Shown here piece after piece: positions 25,172 to 32,873 of a stretch of 37,492 bases of DNA. The translations under genes and the position numbers were made by a program. The notes below the pieces were generated by a model. It searched no databases. It was given only the letters and a program-made list of their open reading frames with translations, and was not told the origin of the DNA. The first letter of the stretch is position 1. Every line of letters begins with the position of its first letter. The DNA comes from Deltaproteobacteria bacterium. GTDB taxonomy: Bacteria; Myxococcota_A; UBA9042; PHBI01. The DNA lies in the NCBI GenBank assembly GCA_011526585.1, contig WYBB01000265.1:1-37492 (forward strand). Direction: 5' to 3'.

Positions 25172-27070
25172 TCAGGGTGCGATCGAGAACTCGTGCAGCG
25201 TGTCGCCGCGGTCGCCGACGGCGCGCACCCACATGAGGCCGTCCTCGATGATGACGCGCAGGAAGTGGTAGCGGCCGATGATGCGCTCGGTGATGAAGGG
25301 CGACCAGTCGTTGACGCGCGCGGACTCGACGCCGCTCTCGAGGGTGCCGCCGCCGCCGCCCGAGGTGACCCAGGCGGTGAAGGCGGGCCAGCGGCGCACG
25401 AACTGATAGAGGTGGTTGTGGCCGTTGAAGACGAGCTGCACGCGCGTGCGCTCGAAGAGCGGCGCGAGGTAGAAGCGCACGTCGGGCGCGTCCATGCCGA
25501 AGGTGAAGAAGGTGACCTCGGACGACTCGCCGGCGACCGAGTCCCAGAGCTCGACCAGCGGCGGGCGATGGAAGATGGCGACGCGGAAGGTGGCCTCGCG
25601 CGCGGCGTCCGACTCGAGCGCGTCCTCGATGCAGCGGTACTGGTCGGAGCCGTTGTGGTGGGGCTTCTCGGTGTCGATCACCATGACGAAGAGGCCGCCC
25701 CAGCGCACGCCGAAGCAGTGCTCGTCGCCGGGCTGGTCGACGTACTCCTCCCACAGCGCACGCGCGGCGGCGCTGGTGAGGATCCCGCTCGAGTAGGTCT
25801 CGTGGTTGCCGGCGCCCATCAGGATGGCGGCGTGGTTGCCGAGGCCGAAGTAGGGGCTGAAGAAGGTCTCGCGGTAGTCCCAGCGCGTGCCGTTCTGCAC
25901 GACGTCGCCGCCGTGCAGGATGAAGTCGGGGTCGAGGCGGGCCATCTGCACGGCGAGGTCGCGGAAGACGTCGGGGCCGTCCTGGTTGTCGGCGAACATG
26001 ATGAACTCGATGCGGCCGTCGTCGTCGGGGGCCTTGGCGGTGAGGAAGTCGAAGGGCGCGAGGGTGAGGTCGGAGAAGCGCACGCGATACCAGTGGCGTG
26101 TGTTGGGGGTGAGGCCGGTCAGGCGCACGACGTGGGTCGTGACCTCGGCGGTCTCGGTGACGGCGCGGTCGAGGGCGTCGGGCGCGGTGCCGTACTCGAC
26201 CGTGGCCTTGGTGGGCAGGCGGGTCTCGAACATGATCGTGACGCGGTCGGCGCCGATGTTCATGAGGTAGGGCGGGCCCGGCATGTCGGCGACGATCGCC
26301 TGGGGCGCGCCGTCGTGGAGGCAGAGCTCGAGCTCGTCGAAGTAGGCGTCGTTGTCGGTGCCGTCCTTGCGCACGCCCTCGAGCACGACGGCGATCTTCA
26401 CGGTGCCGTCGGGCAGGGCGAGCGCGACCTCGCCGTCGCGCCAGTCGTCGTTGAGGTAGGGGCCGTTGCGGCGCTCGGCGAGCGTGGTGCCCGCGGCGTC
26501 GAGGGCGCGCAGCGAGAACCAGGCCTCGTCCTCGCCGCCGTGGCTCCGCACCATGAGGCGCAAGAGCGCGACGCGGCCGGGCGCGCGGTGCTCGGCGGGG
26601 AGGTCGAGCTCCTGCGCGAGGAACGAGTGCGCCGAGCGCCCGGCGCGAAACGAGTACTCGCCTTCGGAGGCGGTCGGCCAGCCATCGGCGGCGACGAAGC
26701 TGCCGCCGTCGACGCGCCAGCCGAAGAGGTCACCGACCTCGGCGCCGGCGTTGGTCAGGGCGAGACAGGTCAGCGGCGCGGGCGGGGGCTCGGGCTCGGG
26801 CAGGAAGGGCGGGCTCGGGTCGGCCTGGTCGAAGGGATTGAGCGGCGCGGGCGGGCCGGTGTCGACCTCGGGGGCGGTGTCGGGGGGCGCGCTGTCGAGC
26901 TCGGGCAAAGAGGTGTCGAGCGGGGTCGTGTCGGGGACGGCCGTGTCGACGAGGACCTCGACGTCGGGCGCGACGAAGGTCTCGGCGGAAGGCAAGATGG
27001 CGTCGTCGCCGCAGGCGAGGGCGAGCGGGGAGGCGAGCGCGAGCACGAGGAGGCGGCGGGCGGGTGACAT
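25172..27070 (-). CDS. Calcineurin-like phosphoesterase lipoprotein (purple-acid-phosphatase-like)
   Basis: 632 residues. The signal peptide ends in lipobox ALAC (Cys20) followed by GDD. A Pro/Asp/Thr-rich spacer (about 35-100) leads to a jelly-roll-like carbohydrate-binding-type domain (TNAGAEVGDLFGWRV to FDELELCLHDG). A fibronectin-III-like domain of the purple-acid-phosphatase type follows (YLMNIGADRVTIMFETRLPT, LTGLTPNTRHWYRVRF). The metallophosphatase domain has MFADNQ, LHGGDVVQNG, GAGNHE, IFHRPP and FNGHNHLYQF as metal ligands. It probably acts as a surface phosphatase or phosphodiesterase; the substrate is unknown. The ATG at 27070 faces a 316-bp gap shared with the toxin-antitoxin pair. 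Confidence 0.92.
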   Translation of the reverse strand: MSPARRLLVLALASPLALACGDDAILPSAETFVAPDVEVLVDTAVPDTTPLDTSLPELDSAPPDTAPEVDTGPPAPLNPFDQADPSPPFLPEPEPPPAPLTCLALTNAGAEVGDLFGWRVDGGSFVAADGWPTASEGEYSFRAGRSAHSFLAQELDLPAEHRAPGRVALLRLMVRSHGGEDEAWFSLRALDAAGTTLAERRNGPYLNDDWRDGEVALALPDGTVKIAVVLEGVRKDGTDNDAYFDELELCLHDGAPQAIVADMPGPPYLMNIGADRVTIMFETRLPTKATVEYGTAPDALDRAVTETAEVTTHVVRLTGLTPNTRHWYRVRFSDLTLAPFDFLTAKAPDDDGRIEFIMFADNQDGPDVFRDLAVQMARLDPDFILHGGDVVQNGTRWDYRETFFSPYFGLGNHAAILMGAGNHETYSSGILTSAAARALWEEYVDQPGDEHCFGVRWGGLFVMVIDTEKPHHNGSDQYRCIEDALESDAAREATFRVAIFHRPPLVELWDSVAGESSEVTFFTFGMDAPDVRFYLAPLFERTRVQLVFNGHNHLYQFVRRWPAFTAWVTSGGGGGTLESGVESARVNDWSPFITERIIGRYHFLRVIIEDGLMWVRAVGDRGDTLHEFSIAP

Positions 27071-27386
27071 CGCGGAGACCTTAGCAACGCCACGGGGGCG
27101 GGCACAATCATGCTGTGATTCCGAAGGTTCGGACTTGCGGGCGCGCCGCCAGCGTGGCGGGTGTGGGCCGATATTCGCAGACGACGCGCTTTAGTTTAGT
27201 ACTAAACCGAACTGATGAACGATACCTTCTCGGAGAGGTTCTGCATGCCGCCCTTCACACGCTGGTCGACTCGCGGGAACCCCGCCCCGGCATCGCGATG
27301 GGTGGCGACCCAACCCACAGCGTCTTGCAGGTGGCCCAGCGCCCCGAGGCTTGCCACGACTTCCGCCGCGTAATACCACCGTATGC
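27071..27386. other. Divergent intergenic region before the toxin-antitoxin pair
   Basis: 316 bp with no supported gene. It contains the palindrome at 27194-27207, a short CCGCCA/TGGCGG stem near 27150, and TAATAC (27371-27376) 10 bp before the antitoxin ATG, which could be a -10 box for a nearly leaderless mRNA; a TTGCCA 14 bp further upstream is too close for an ideal -35. A 91-codon open frame starting at 27115 crosses the region, but it lacks a ribosome site and any family resemblance. Confidence 0.45.
27194..27207. promoter_or_regulatory. Perfect 14-bp palindrome, candidate operator
   Basis: GTTTAGTACTAAAC is perfectly self-complementary and AT-rich in a GC-rich window. Flanks AGTT and AACT extend the symmetry imperfectly (27192-27212). 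It lies about 180 bp before the antitoxin start and about 125 bp from the phosphoesterase start, so either gene could be controlled. Confidence 0.45.
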
Positions 27387-27659
27387 ATGAACGTCGACCG
27401 ACTCTCCATCACCATGGACGCCGCGCTCGGAGCGGCCGCACGCAAGGCCGCAAAGCGCGCCAACCTCAGCGTCTCGGCCTGGATCGCCGAGGCGACCGCC
27501 GACCGACTCCGCAATGAGGCGCTCGGGGAAGCCCTCGTACGATGGCAGTCCGACGACGGCGCGTTCACGGCGTCCGAGCTCGCCGCTGCCGGCAAGGCCC
27601 TCAACCCGGCGACTCCTCGCGCGACGCGCGGCACGACGAGTCGTCGCTCGAACCGATGA
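27387..27659 (+). CDS. VapB-like antitoxin (probable ribbon-helix-helix)
   Basis: 90 residues. The N-terminal MNVDRLSITMDAALGAAARK and the helix pair KRANLSVSAWIAEATADRL match the short strand plus two helices of ribbon-helix-helix DNA-binding antitoxins. The C-terminal half (ALVRWQSDDGAFTASELAAA) would neutralise the toxin, and the end is basic. No Shine-Dalgarno precedes ATG 27387. Its stop overlaps the toxin start (ATGA at 27656-27659), the usual coupling for type II pairs. Autoregulation is expected for the family. Confidence 0.85.
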   Translation: MNVDRLSITMDAALGAAARKAAKRANLSVSAWIAEATADRLRNEALGEALVRWQSDDGAFTASELAAAGKALNPATPRATRGTTSRRSNR

Positions 27660-28033
27660 AGGCGGTGCTCGACGCGGGGGCGCTCGTCGCCATCGATAAG
27701 CGCGATCGACTTGTGGGAGCGATGCTCGCGCTGCTCCAAGCCCAAGGCGTGCCGCTGCACACGAACGTCGCCGCGGTGGCTCAGGTCTGGCGCGATGGTC
27801 GCAAACAGGCGCTGCTCGCGCGTGTGCTCGCGGGTGTCAAGGTCGTGGGGCTCGCCCCCGGCGACGAGAGGTCGATCGGCGAGCTCCTGGCGAAGGCGGG
27901 CACGAGTGATGTCGTCGACGCTCACGTCGCGCTACTCGTGGGCCATGGAGATCGTCTCTTGACGAGCGACGCCAAGGATCTCCAGCGATTGCTGAAAGCG
28001 AAGCGCACGACCGCGCTCATCGTCGCCGTCTAA
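27656..28033 (+). CDS. PIN-domain toxin (VapC-like ribonuclease)
   Basis: 125 residues. PIN landmarks are VLDAGALVAIDKRD (first Asp near residue 6), NVAAVAQVWRDG (the usual Glu/Gln position before WR), TSDVVDAHVALLVG (Asp pair) and LLTSDAKDLQRLL (last Asp). These acidic residues bind Mg2+ for RNA cleavage, commonly of tRNA or rRNA in VapC enzymes. Its coupling to the upstream antitoxin gene makes a complete pair. There is no sign of truncation. Confidence 0.9.
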   Translation: MKAVLDAGALVAIDKRDRLVGAMLALLQAQGVPLHTNVAAVAQVWRDGRKQALLARVLAGVKVVGLAPGDERSIGELLAKAGTSDVVDAHVALLVGHGDRLLTSDAKDLQRLLKAKRTTALIVAV

Positions 28034-28062
28034 AGGATCGCCCATGCCAGGCCCCCCCGACC

Positions 28063-28108
28063 AGGATTAGCCTCAATGCCGATCACTCAAGGTGCTGAGG
28101 ATTAGCCT
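28063..28108. repeat. Two 11-bp direct repeats
   Basis: AGGATTAGCCT occurs at 28063-28073 and 28098-28108, 35 bp apart start to start, in the gap between the toxin stop and the lipoprotein stop. Function unknown; may be a relic of a target-site or terminator-like element. Confidence 0.5.
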
Positions 28109-28133
28109 GAGGTCGCCGTCGCCGAGCGCGCGC

Positions 28134-28991
28134 TCACTCCCGTCTCGCGAGCAGCGCCCAGGCGAGCAGCGGGCCGGTGTCGGTGCAGCTCACCTCCGCG
28201 AGATCCTCGGCCCATGCGTTGACCGCGATGAAGGTGCCGATGGAGGTGATGAGCTCGCGCGACTGGCCGGGCGGCACGAGGACCGCCGCGTCGCCGTGGC
28301 TGAAGCGCAGGCCGAGCGGCACCGAGAACGCGCAGGGGGCGTCGATCACGGCGCAGCCCATCGGCTCGGTCGTGACCTCGACGCCGAGGTCCTCGATGGG
28401 GCCATGCCCTCCGCCCCAGGCGCTGCCCCAGCCGCGATCGTCGACCAGCGCGAGCAGCTCTCCCGTGTCCGAGAGCACCGCGAGGCCGACGGTCGGGATC
28501 CAGCCCCGGAGCGTGCGCTGGATAACCGTCACCTGCTGGCCTTCCTCGATCGGAAGTCGAAATACGCCGATATCATAGGTGAACTCGACCAGGCCCTGGC
28601 TCGACTCGACCGTGAAGCGGCCCGGTCCGTGCTCGCTCACGCGGCCGGTGACCTCGCGCTCGTTGTCCTGCACGATGGGCGAAGGAGGGCCGAGCTCGAT
28701 GAGGAAGCGCGCAGCGCTGCCACAGCGCTCGGGCGTGAGGCCCGCGCGCGGATAGCAGACCTGCCGGCTCGTGCACACCTCCCCCGAGGCACAGCCCGAG
28801 CCTTCCCTCGGCGGGAAGGTGCTCTGGCACGGGAGCACCTCGACATCGTCGTGCATCTCGCTCGTATCACCCGTATCAGCGGGCTGGGCGTCCCCACCCG
28901 TATCAGCGGGCTGGCCGTCGCCGCCGCCCCCTTGGGTGTCGCCACACGCGAGGAGCGCGATACAGGCCACGATGGCGAACGAGCGCGGCAT
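28134..28991 (-). CDS. Lipoprotein of unknown function, 285 aa
   Basis: From ATG 28991. Lipobox LLAC (Cys16) is followed by GDTQGGGGDG and a short repeated Gln-Pro-Ala-Asp-Thr-Gly spacer encoded by two near-identical DNA repeats (about 28868-28917). The mature part has a Cys-rich segment (LPCQSTFPPREGSGCASGEV, then CTSRQVCYP) common after the spacer in myxobacterial lipoproteins, then a beta-rich domain (GRVSEHGPGRFTVESSQGLV, FTYDIGVFRLP, GLRFSHGDAAVLVPPGQ). No enzyme motif was seen. It follows the small lipoprotein gene at 29023 by 31 bp on the same strand and may share its transcript. Confidence 0.82.
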   Translation of the reverse strand: MPRSFAIVACIALLACGDTQGGGGDGQPADTGGDAQPADTGDTSEMHDDVEVLPCQSTFPPREGSGCASGEVCTSRQVCYPRAGLTPERCGSAARFLIELGPPSPIVQDNEREVTGRVSEHGPGRFTVESSQGLVEFTYDIGVFRLPIEEGQQVTVIQRTLRGWIPTVGLAVLSDTGELLALVDDRGWGSAWGGGHGPIEDLGVEVTTEPMGCAVIDAPCAFSVPLGLRFSHGDAAVLVPPGQSRELITSIGTFIAVNAWAEDLAEVSCTDTGPLLAWALLARRE

Positions 28992-29022
28992 GCCGGCAAC
29001 GTAGACGGCCCGCGCGGACGAA

Positions 29023-29316
29023 TCAAACCGGTTCCCATGGGAGGGGTTTCGTTCGCTCGCGCGTCCACCGTGTGAACGTGACACCGCCGTCCTCCGAGCG
29101 CCACAATCCATCGTCGCCGCGGATCGCGATCACGTTGCCGCGCGCACGCACGCCATAGCCTGCGGGCACAGCCGGCAGCGCGCGCTCGGCGTGCAGGTCC
29201 CAGGGTGTCTGGTCGTCGGTGACCTCGCCGCCGCCCACATCACCGTCGGCGGCGTCGTCACCACAGCCCCCCGGACCGATCGTCACGGCCAAGGCCCACA
29301 CATGCCACGTCTTCAT
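29023..29316 (-). CDS. Small lipoprotein with an Asp-box-like motif, 97 aa
   Basis: From ATG 29316 with GAGAGG 5 bp upstream. A short signal with Cys18 in PGGCGDD suggests a lipoprotein, although the lipobox is poor. The C-terminal part has GLWRSEDGGVTFTRW, an Asp-box (BNR) motif (SxDxGxTF) found in sialidase and photosystem-assembly-type beta-propellers. Only one blade-like repeat is present, so it may be a remnant of a larger propeller protein. The upstream neighbour is the divergent protease gene (176 bp). Confidence 0.7.
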   Translation of the reverse strand: MKTWHVWALAVTIGPGGCGDDAADGDVGGGEVTDDQTPWDLHAERALPAVPAGYGVRARGNVIAIRGDDGLWRSEDGGVTFTRWTRERTKPLPWEPV

Positions 29317-29491
29317 CGCCGCCTCTCGTGCGCGTCGTTCCGCGTCCCACCTTGTAGCTGTGCCGTTGGGCTCGTGCCAACCGCCCCTCACGGACCTCGG
29401 ATGAAAAATCCACACGCGCCGGTGTCAGGTTCGCCGTGAGCCGACTCCTGCCTTGGGAAGGGCGCATGCGACGCGCCGTAGGAGACGGACG

Positions 29492-30859
29492 ATGAACGAC
29501 ATGATGAAGACCATGCAGGTGACCGGCCTCCTCCGGTCGACGATGCTCGCCGGCCTCGCGACCACGCTCTTCGCGTGCGACAGCGCCGGCGGTGGCGGCG
29601 GCTACCGCGGGGGTGGCAGCGGCGGCGAGCTCGGCGACGACTACAGCGATGTCGGTGGCGCGTTCCCGGCGGGCGAGTGCCCGATCGACGCGGCGAGCAT
29701 GGAGCTCCAGAACGCCGCGACCTACGCCGTGGTGGTCAAGTATCGCGTCGGCCCCAACCCCCAGGACGTCGTCTTCTCGACGGTCGGCACGGCGTTCGCG
29801 ATCGGCGACCGCCACCTCGCGACCAACGCGCACATCACCGAGTCCTTCAACGAGCCGCAGCCCGCGCCGATCGAGGACGTCTTCGCCGTGCAGGCCGGCA
29901 CCGGCAAGGTGGTCGAGCTCACGCGCGCGCTGACCCACCCGAAGTACCTGCCGGGCCAGCCGCTGACCACGCCCGACGTCGGCCTCCTGACCTCGCACGA
30001 GGTGCTGCCGACGCACCTGCCGCTCGCGAGCATCGCCGAAGCCGAGAGCCTGCGCCTGGGCGACATGATCCAGATCGTCGGCTTCCCCGGCGACGTCAAC
30101 GACATCCTGCGCATCACCCCGGGCACCACCATCCCGCAGGCGACCTCGCTCTCGGGCGCCATCACCGCCTTTCGCAACCACAAGTCGGACGTGGCCGTGA
30201 CGCCGGCGACCACCGACGTGCTCCAGCACCAGGCGCCGACGACGCCCGGCACGAGCGGCTCGGCCATGGTGCGCTGCGGCAAGGTCATCGGCGCGAACAA
30301 CGCGGGCACCGTGAAGCTCGTCGTCACCATCAAGGACGGCCAGACCGTCGTCGACCGACAGGCCGCCGCCGCCAACAACTTCGGCGTGCACGCCCGCTAC
30401 CTGCACGAGATGGTCTCGCTCTTCCTCGACAACGCCGTGCAGGGCTTCGCGCTACCGCCGGCCTTCGTCGCGCAGAACCCCGGCCCGACCAACCCGAACC
30501 AGCTCGACCCGAACCAGCCCAACCAGAACCCGCCCGCCCCGACCGGGATCCAGGCCTTCGTCGGCACCTACAGCGGCGGCGTGCAGAACCCGGCCAACGC
30601 GAGCCACGGCCTGCAGTTCACCGTGCGCGCCGACGGCACGATCACCGGCGGCAGCGCGTGGCCGCAGACGGGCAACTTCGGGATCATCGGCGAGATCGAC
30701 GCGCAGGGTAACATCGTGATGATCGACGACGCCTTCGAGCGGGCCGGGTTCATGACCGGGATCTACTTCGGCTTCATCGACGCCGAGGGGATCGCGCAGG
30801 GGGTCTACGCCGAGGGCGACGAGAACAACATCCTCGCCGAGTGGATCGCCGCTCGCTGA
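29492..30859 (+). CDS. Trypsin-like (S1) serine protease lipoprotein with C-terminal beta domain
   Basis: 455 residues from ATG 29492, with GGAG upstream. The signal ends in a lipobox-like LFAC (Cys29), followed by a Gly-rich spacer. The protease domain has GTAFAIGDRHLATNAHITES (catalytic His), TPDVGLLTS (Asp) and TTPGTSGSAMV (Ser), the order expected for chymotrypsin-fold enzymes. GFPGDVNDILRI is a typical strand. A Pro/Asn-rich linker (NPNQLDPNQPNQNPP, about 344-358) leads to a C-terminal about 95-residue beta-rich domain (FVGTYSGGVQN, FTVRADGTITGG). It probably acts at the outer surface or in the periplasm. A hairpin lies 24 bp past the stop. Confidence 0.9.
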   Translation: MNDMMKTMQVTGLLRSTMLAGLATTLFACDSAGGGGGYRGGGSGGELGDDYSDVGGAFPAGECPIDAASMELQNAATYAVVVKYRVGPNPQDVVFSTVGTAFAIGDRHLATNAHITESFNEPQPAPIEDVFAVQAGTGKVVELTRALTHPKYLPGQPLTTPDVGLLTSHEVLPTHLPLASIAEAESLRLGDMIQIVGFPGDVNDILRITPGTTIPQATSLSGAITAFRNHKSDVAVTPATTDVLQHQAPTTPGTSGSAMVRCGKVIGANNAGTVKLVVTIKDGQTVVDRQAAAANNFGVHARYLHEMVSLFLDNAVQGFALPPAFVAQNPGPTNPNQLDPNQPNQNPPAPTGIQAFVGTYSGGVQNPANASHGLQFTVRADGTITGGSAWPQTGNFGIIGEIDAQGNIVMIDDAFERAGFMTGIYFGFIDAEGIAQGVYAEGDENNILAEWIAAR

Positions 30860-30882
30860 CCACGAGACCGATAGATCGATTC

Positions 30883-30912
30883 GAGCTCGCCGCGGATCTC
30901 CGCAGCGAGCTC
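30883..30912. terminator. Hairpin between convergent genes, probable two-way terminator
   Basis: GAGCTCGC (30883-30890) pairs with GCGAGCTC (30905-30912). An inner GCGGA/TCCGC stem (30892-30896, 30899-30903) gives 13 pairs with one mismatch and a 2-nt loop. It is central to the gap between two convergent genes. T-runs are short on both sides. Confidence 0.6.
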
Positions 30913-30942
30913 TCGTCGTTTGCGCGCGTCGAAGAGCCGCGC

Positions 30943-32649
30943 TCAGATCCCGACGTAGTTCTTGAGGTCCTGCTGCTGCTTCGGGTCGGTGAAGGTCGAC
31001 TTGGCGTCGAACTTCTCGAGCCCGTAGTTCTTGAGCTGCTCGCTCGTGTTCTCGCCGTCCTTGATCGTCGCCAGCAGCGCCGAAGGATCGAGCTTGGACG
31101 CCTTGACCACGCTGACGAGGTAGACGTGGCCGGGCGGCTCGCGCTCGGCCTTCTTCGGCCCCTTGTAGCTCGGGTCGTTGGTGTGCGCCTTGGTGTAGTT
31201 GTAGTCGCCCGGCGGCTCGACGACGGTGACCTGCTCGGCGCGTACCGCGCCTTCCTTGCCGCGCACGCCGCCGGCGTTGCCCGACACGATGTCCATCTTG
31301 CCGGTCTTGGTGTTCGGGTCTTCCTTGGCGGCGACCGTCGCGACGTGACCCGACGCGGGGCCGTGCCCGACGATCGAGACGATGTCGCCCGGCTCGACCA
31401 GGCCGTCGGACTTGCCGTGCTTCTGGGCCCACTTCACGACGAAGTGCTCGGCCTGCTTCTTGATGTCGACCAGCACCGGGCCGGCCTTCCAGGGCTTGAT
31501 GGCCGAGAAGCGCAGCCCCGCGCGCATGAGCCCGATGATGACGGCGTTGTTCGACGCCTCGGCGCACCAGTCCTTGCCCTCGTCCTTGGCGGTCGAGGGG
31601 TCGTCGGTCCAGCCGCCGAGGTGCTGGGCCTGCTTGTTCGACTCGCTGCCGCCGACCTCGCCCATCAGCGCCGCGACGTTGCCCGGCACCTTGCCGCCGT
31701 TCTTCTGCGCGCCCCACGCGAGCAGGAACGCCTCGCACAGCTTCTGCGCGGCCTCGGCGTCCTCGCCCCACTGCTCCTTGGAGAGGCCCATCAGCTTCTC
31801 CTGGAAGGCCTTGACCCAGGACGGGTGATCGCCGGACGACTTGCCCGACGAGTCGCCGCCCTTGGCCGCGGCCGCGGCGTCCGCCGGCGCGTTGGGGTCG
31901 CCGATCTTGGCCCAGTTGGCGACCAGATCGTCGAGCACCGACTGCAGCGTGCCGTCCTGGAAGCCCGCGAAGATCCCCTTGTCGCCGACCTTGTACTTGC
32001 CCTTGTCGCGGAAGGCGCCGGACGCGACCGCCGCCTTGGGCGTGCTGTTGGCCGGCGGCTCGACCTGCTTGTCGCCCTCGACCGCGGACTTGGCGGGGTC
32101 CTTCTTGTCGGCGGTGTCCTTGTCGGCCGGGGCTCCGGCGCCGCCCGGCGCGGCCGGCGCGCTCCCGCCGGTCTGGCTCGCGCTCGCCTCGCCGCTGGCG
32201 GAGCCGCCGCCGCCCTGGGACCCGTTGGCGGCGCCGCCGGGAGCGGCCCCGGCGTTGGTGCCGGCACCGTTGACCGCGGCCTCGAGCGCCTCGAGGGTCT
32301 TGTCGTCGAGGGTGCCGGTCGGGTCGAGCGACTTCGACTTCTGGAAGGCGATGATCGCGTTGCGCGTGTTGTTGCCCATGATGCCGTCGGGCGTGCCGCA
32401 GCTGAACTTCAGCTTGTTGAGCTTCATCTGCGCCTGGAAGAGCTCGGGCCCGCCGGTGACGCCCTTGGGCGCGGCGGCCCCGGGCTCCATCTGCACCGGG
32501 GCGAGCGCCGCGGACTGGGCGTCGAAGCCGTCGAGGCCCTGCACGGTCTTCTTCGTCTGCACGCTCGCCACGGGGGCGGCGCCTGGGGCGGGCTTGGCTT
32601 GAACGGGCGATTGCCCCTGGGACTTCTCACGCGACGCTGACTGGACCAC
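30943..32649 (-). CDS. Leaderless peptidoglycan-binding/CHAP-like protein, candidate secreted effector
   Basis: 568 residues from GTG 32649, after GGAGGAGG-rich sequence. There is no signal peptide; the first 60 residues are a disordered Gln/Ala/Pro leader ending in LDGFDAQSAALAPVQ. Residues about 68-122 form a peptidoglycan-binding domain (FQAQMKLNKLKFSCGTPDG, IMGNNTRNAIIAFQKSKSL). A Gly/Ser/Ala-rich linker and a helical segment follow. Residues about 355-480 resemble CHAP/NlpC amidases: a candidate nucleophile in KDWCAEASNNAV (Cys362), PGDIVSIVGHG, and GHVATV (His435). The activity would be cleavage of cell-wall peptide or amide bonds. Lack of a Sec signal implies delivery by a contractile injection or phage-like system, lysis, or another route (inference). 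No baseplate or sheath genes lie in this window, and no immunity gene was recognised. Confidence 0.82.
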   Translation of the reverse strand: MVQSASREKSQGQSPVQAKPAPGAAPVASVQTKKTVQGLDGFDAQSAALAPVQMEPGAAAPKGVTGGPELFQAQMKLNKLKFSCGTPDGIMGNNTRNAIIAFQKSKSLDPTGTLDDKTLEALEAAVNGAGTNAGAAPGGAANGSQGGGGSASGEASASQTGGSAPAAPGGAGAPADKDTADKKDPAKSAVEGDKQVEPPANSTPKAAVASGAFRDKGKYKVGDKGIFAGFQDGTLQSVLDDLVANWAKIGDPNAPADAAAAAKGGDSSGKSSGDHPSWVKAFQEKLMGLSKEQWGEDAEAAQKLCEAFLLAWGAQKNGGKVPGNVAALMGEVGGSESNKQAQHLGGWTDDPSTAKDEGKDWCAEASNNAVIIGLMRAGLRFSAIKPWKAGPVLVDIKKQAEHFVVKWAQKHGKSDGLVEPGDIVSIVGHGPASGHVATVAAKEDPNTKTGKMDIVSGNAGGVRGKEGAVRAEQVTVVEPPGDYNYTKAHTNDPSYKGPKKAEREPPGHVYLVSVVKASKLDPSALLATIKDGENTSEQLKNYGLEKFDAKSTFTDPKQQQDLKNYVGI

Positions 32650-32873
32650 GACCCACCTCCTCCTCGAGAGACCGCCCGCATCTGCGTGTTGCGGTCGCCT
32701 GGCGCCATGGGGCGCGTCACGAGACGCGGCACCGCGAGGCTGCCGACGGGACCGACTTCACACCGATTCGCGAGCACGCTAGCAGAGGCGCGTGTGCGCT
32801 GTCACGCCCGATTTCACGACGCTTTTCGCGGCCGCCTGCGACGAGCTTGCGGTGCCTCCGGGTGTGAGGCGGC

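Noticed and set aside
25034..27067. Plus-strand frame of 677 codons
   Set aside because: Antisense of the phosphoesterase gene, which carries clear catalytic motifs.
27115..27390. 91-codon plus-strand frame before the antitoxin
   Set aside because: No ribosome site, no family resemblance, and it overlaps the antitoxin start in another frame.
30841..32640. Plus-strand frame of 599 codons
   Set aside because: Antisense of the peptidoglycan-binding protein; no ribosome site or domain.
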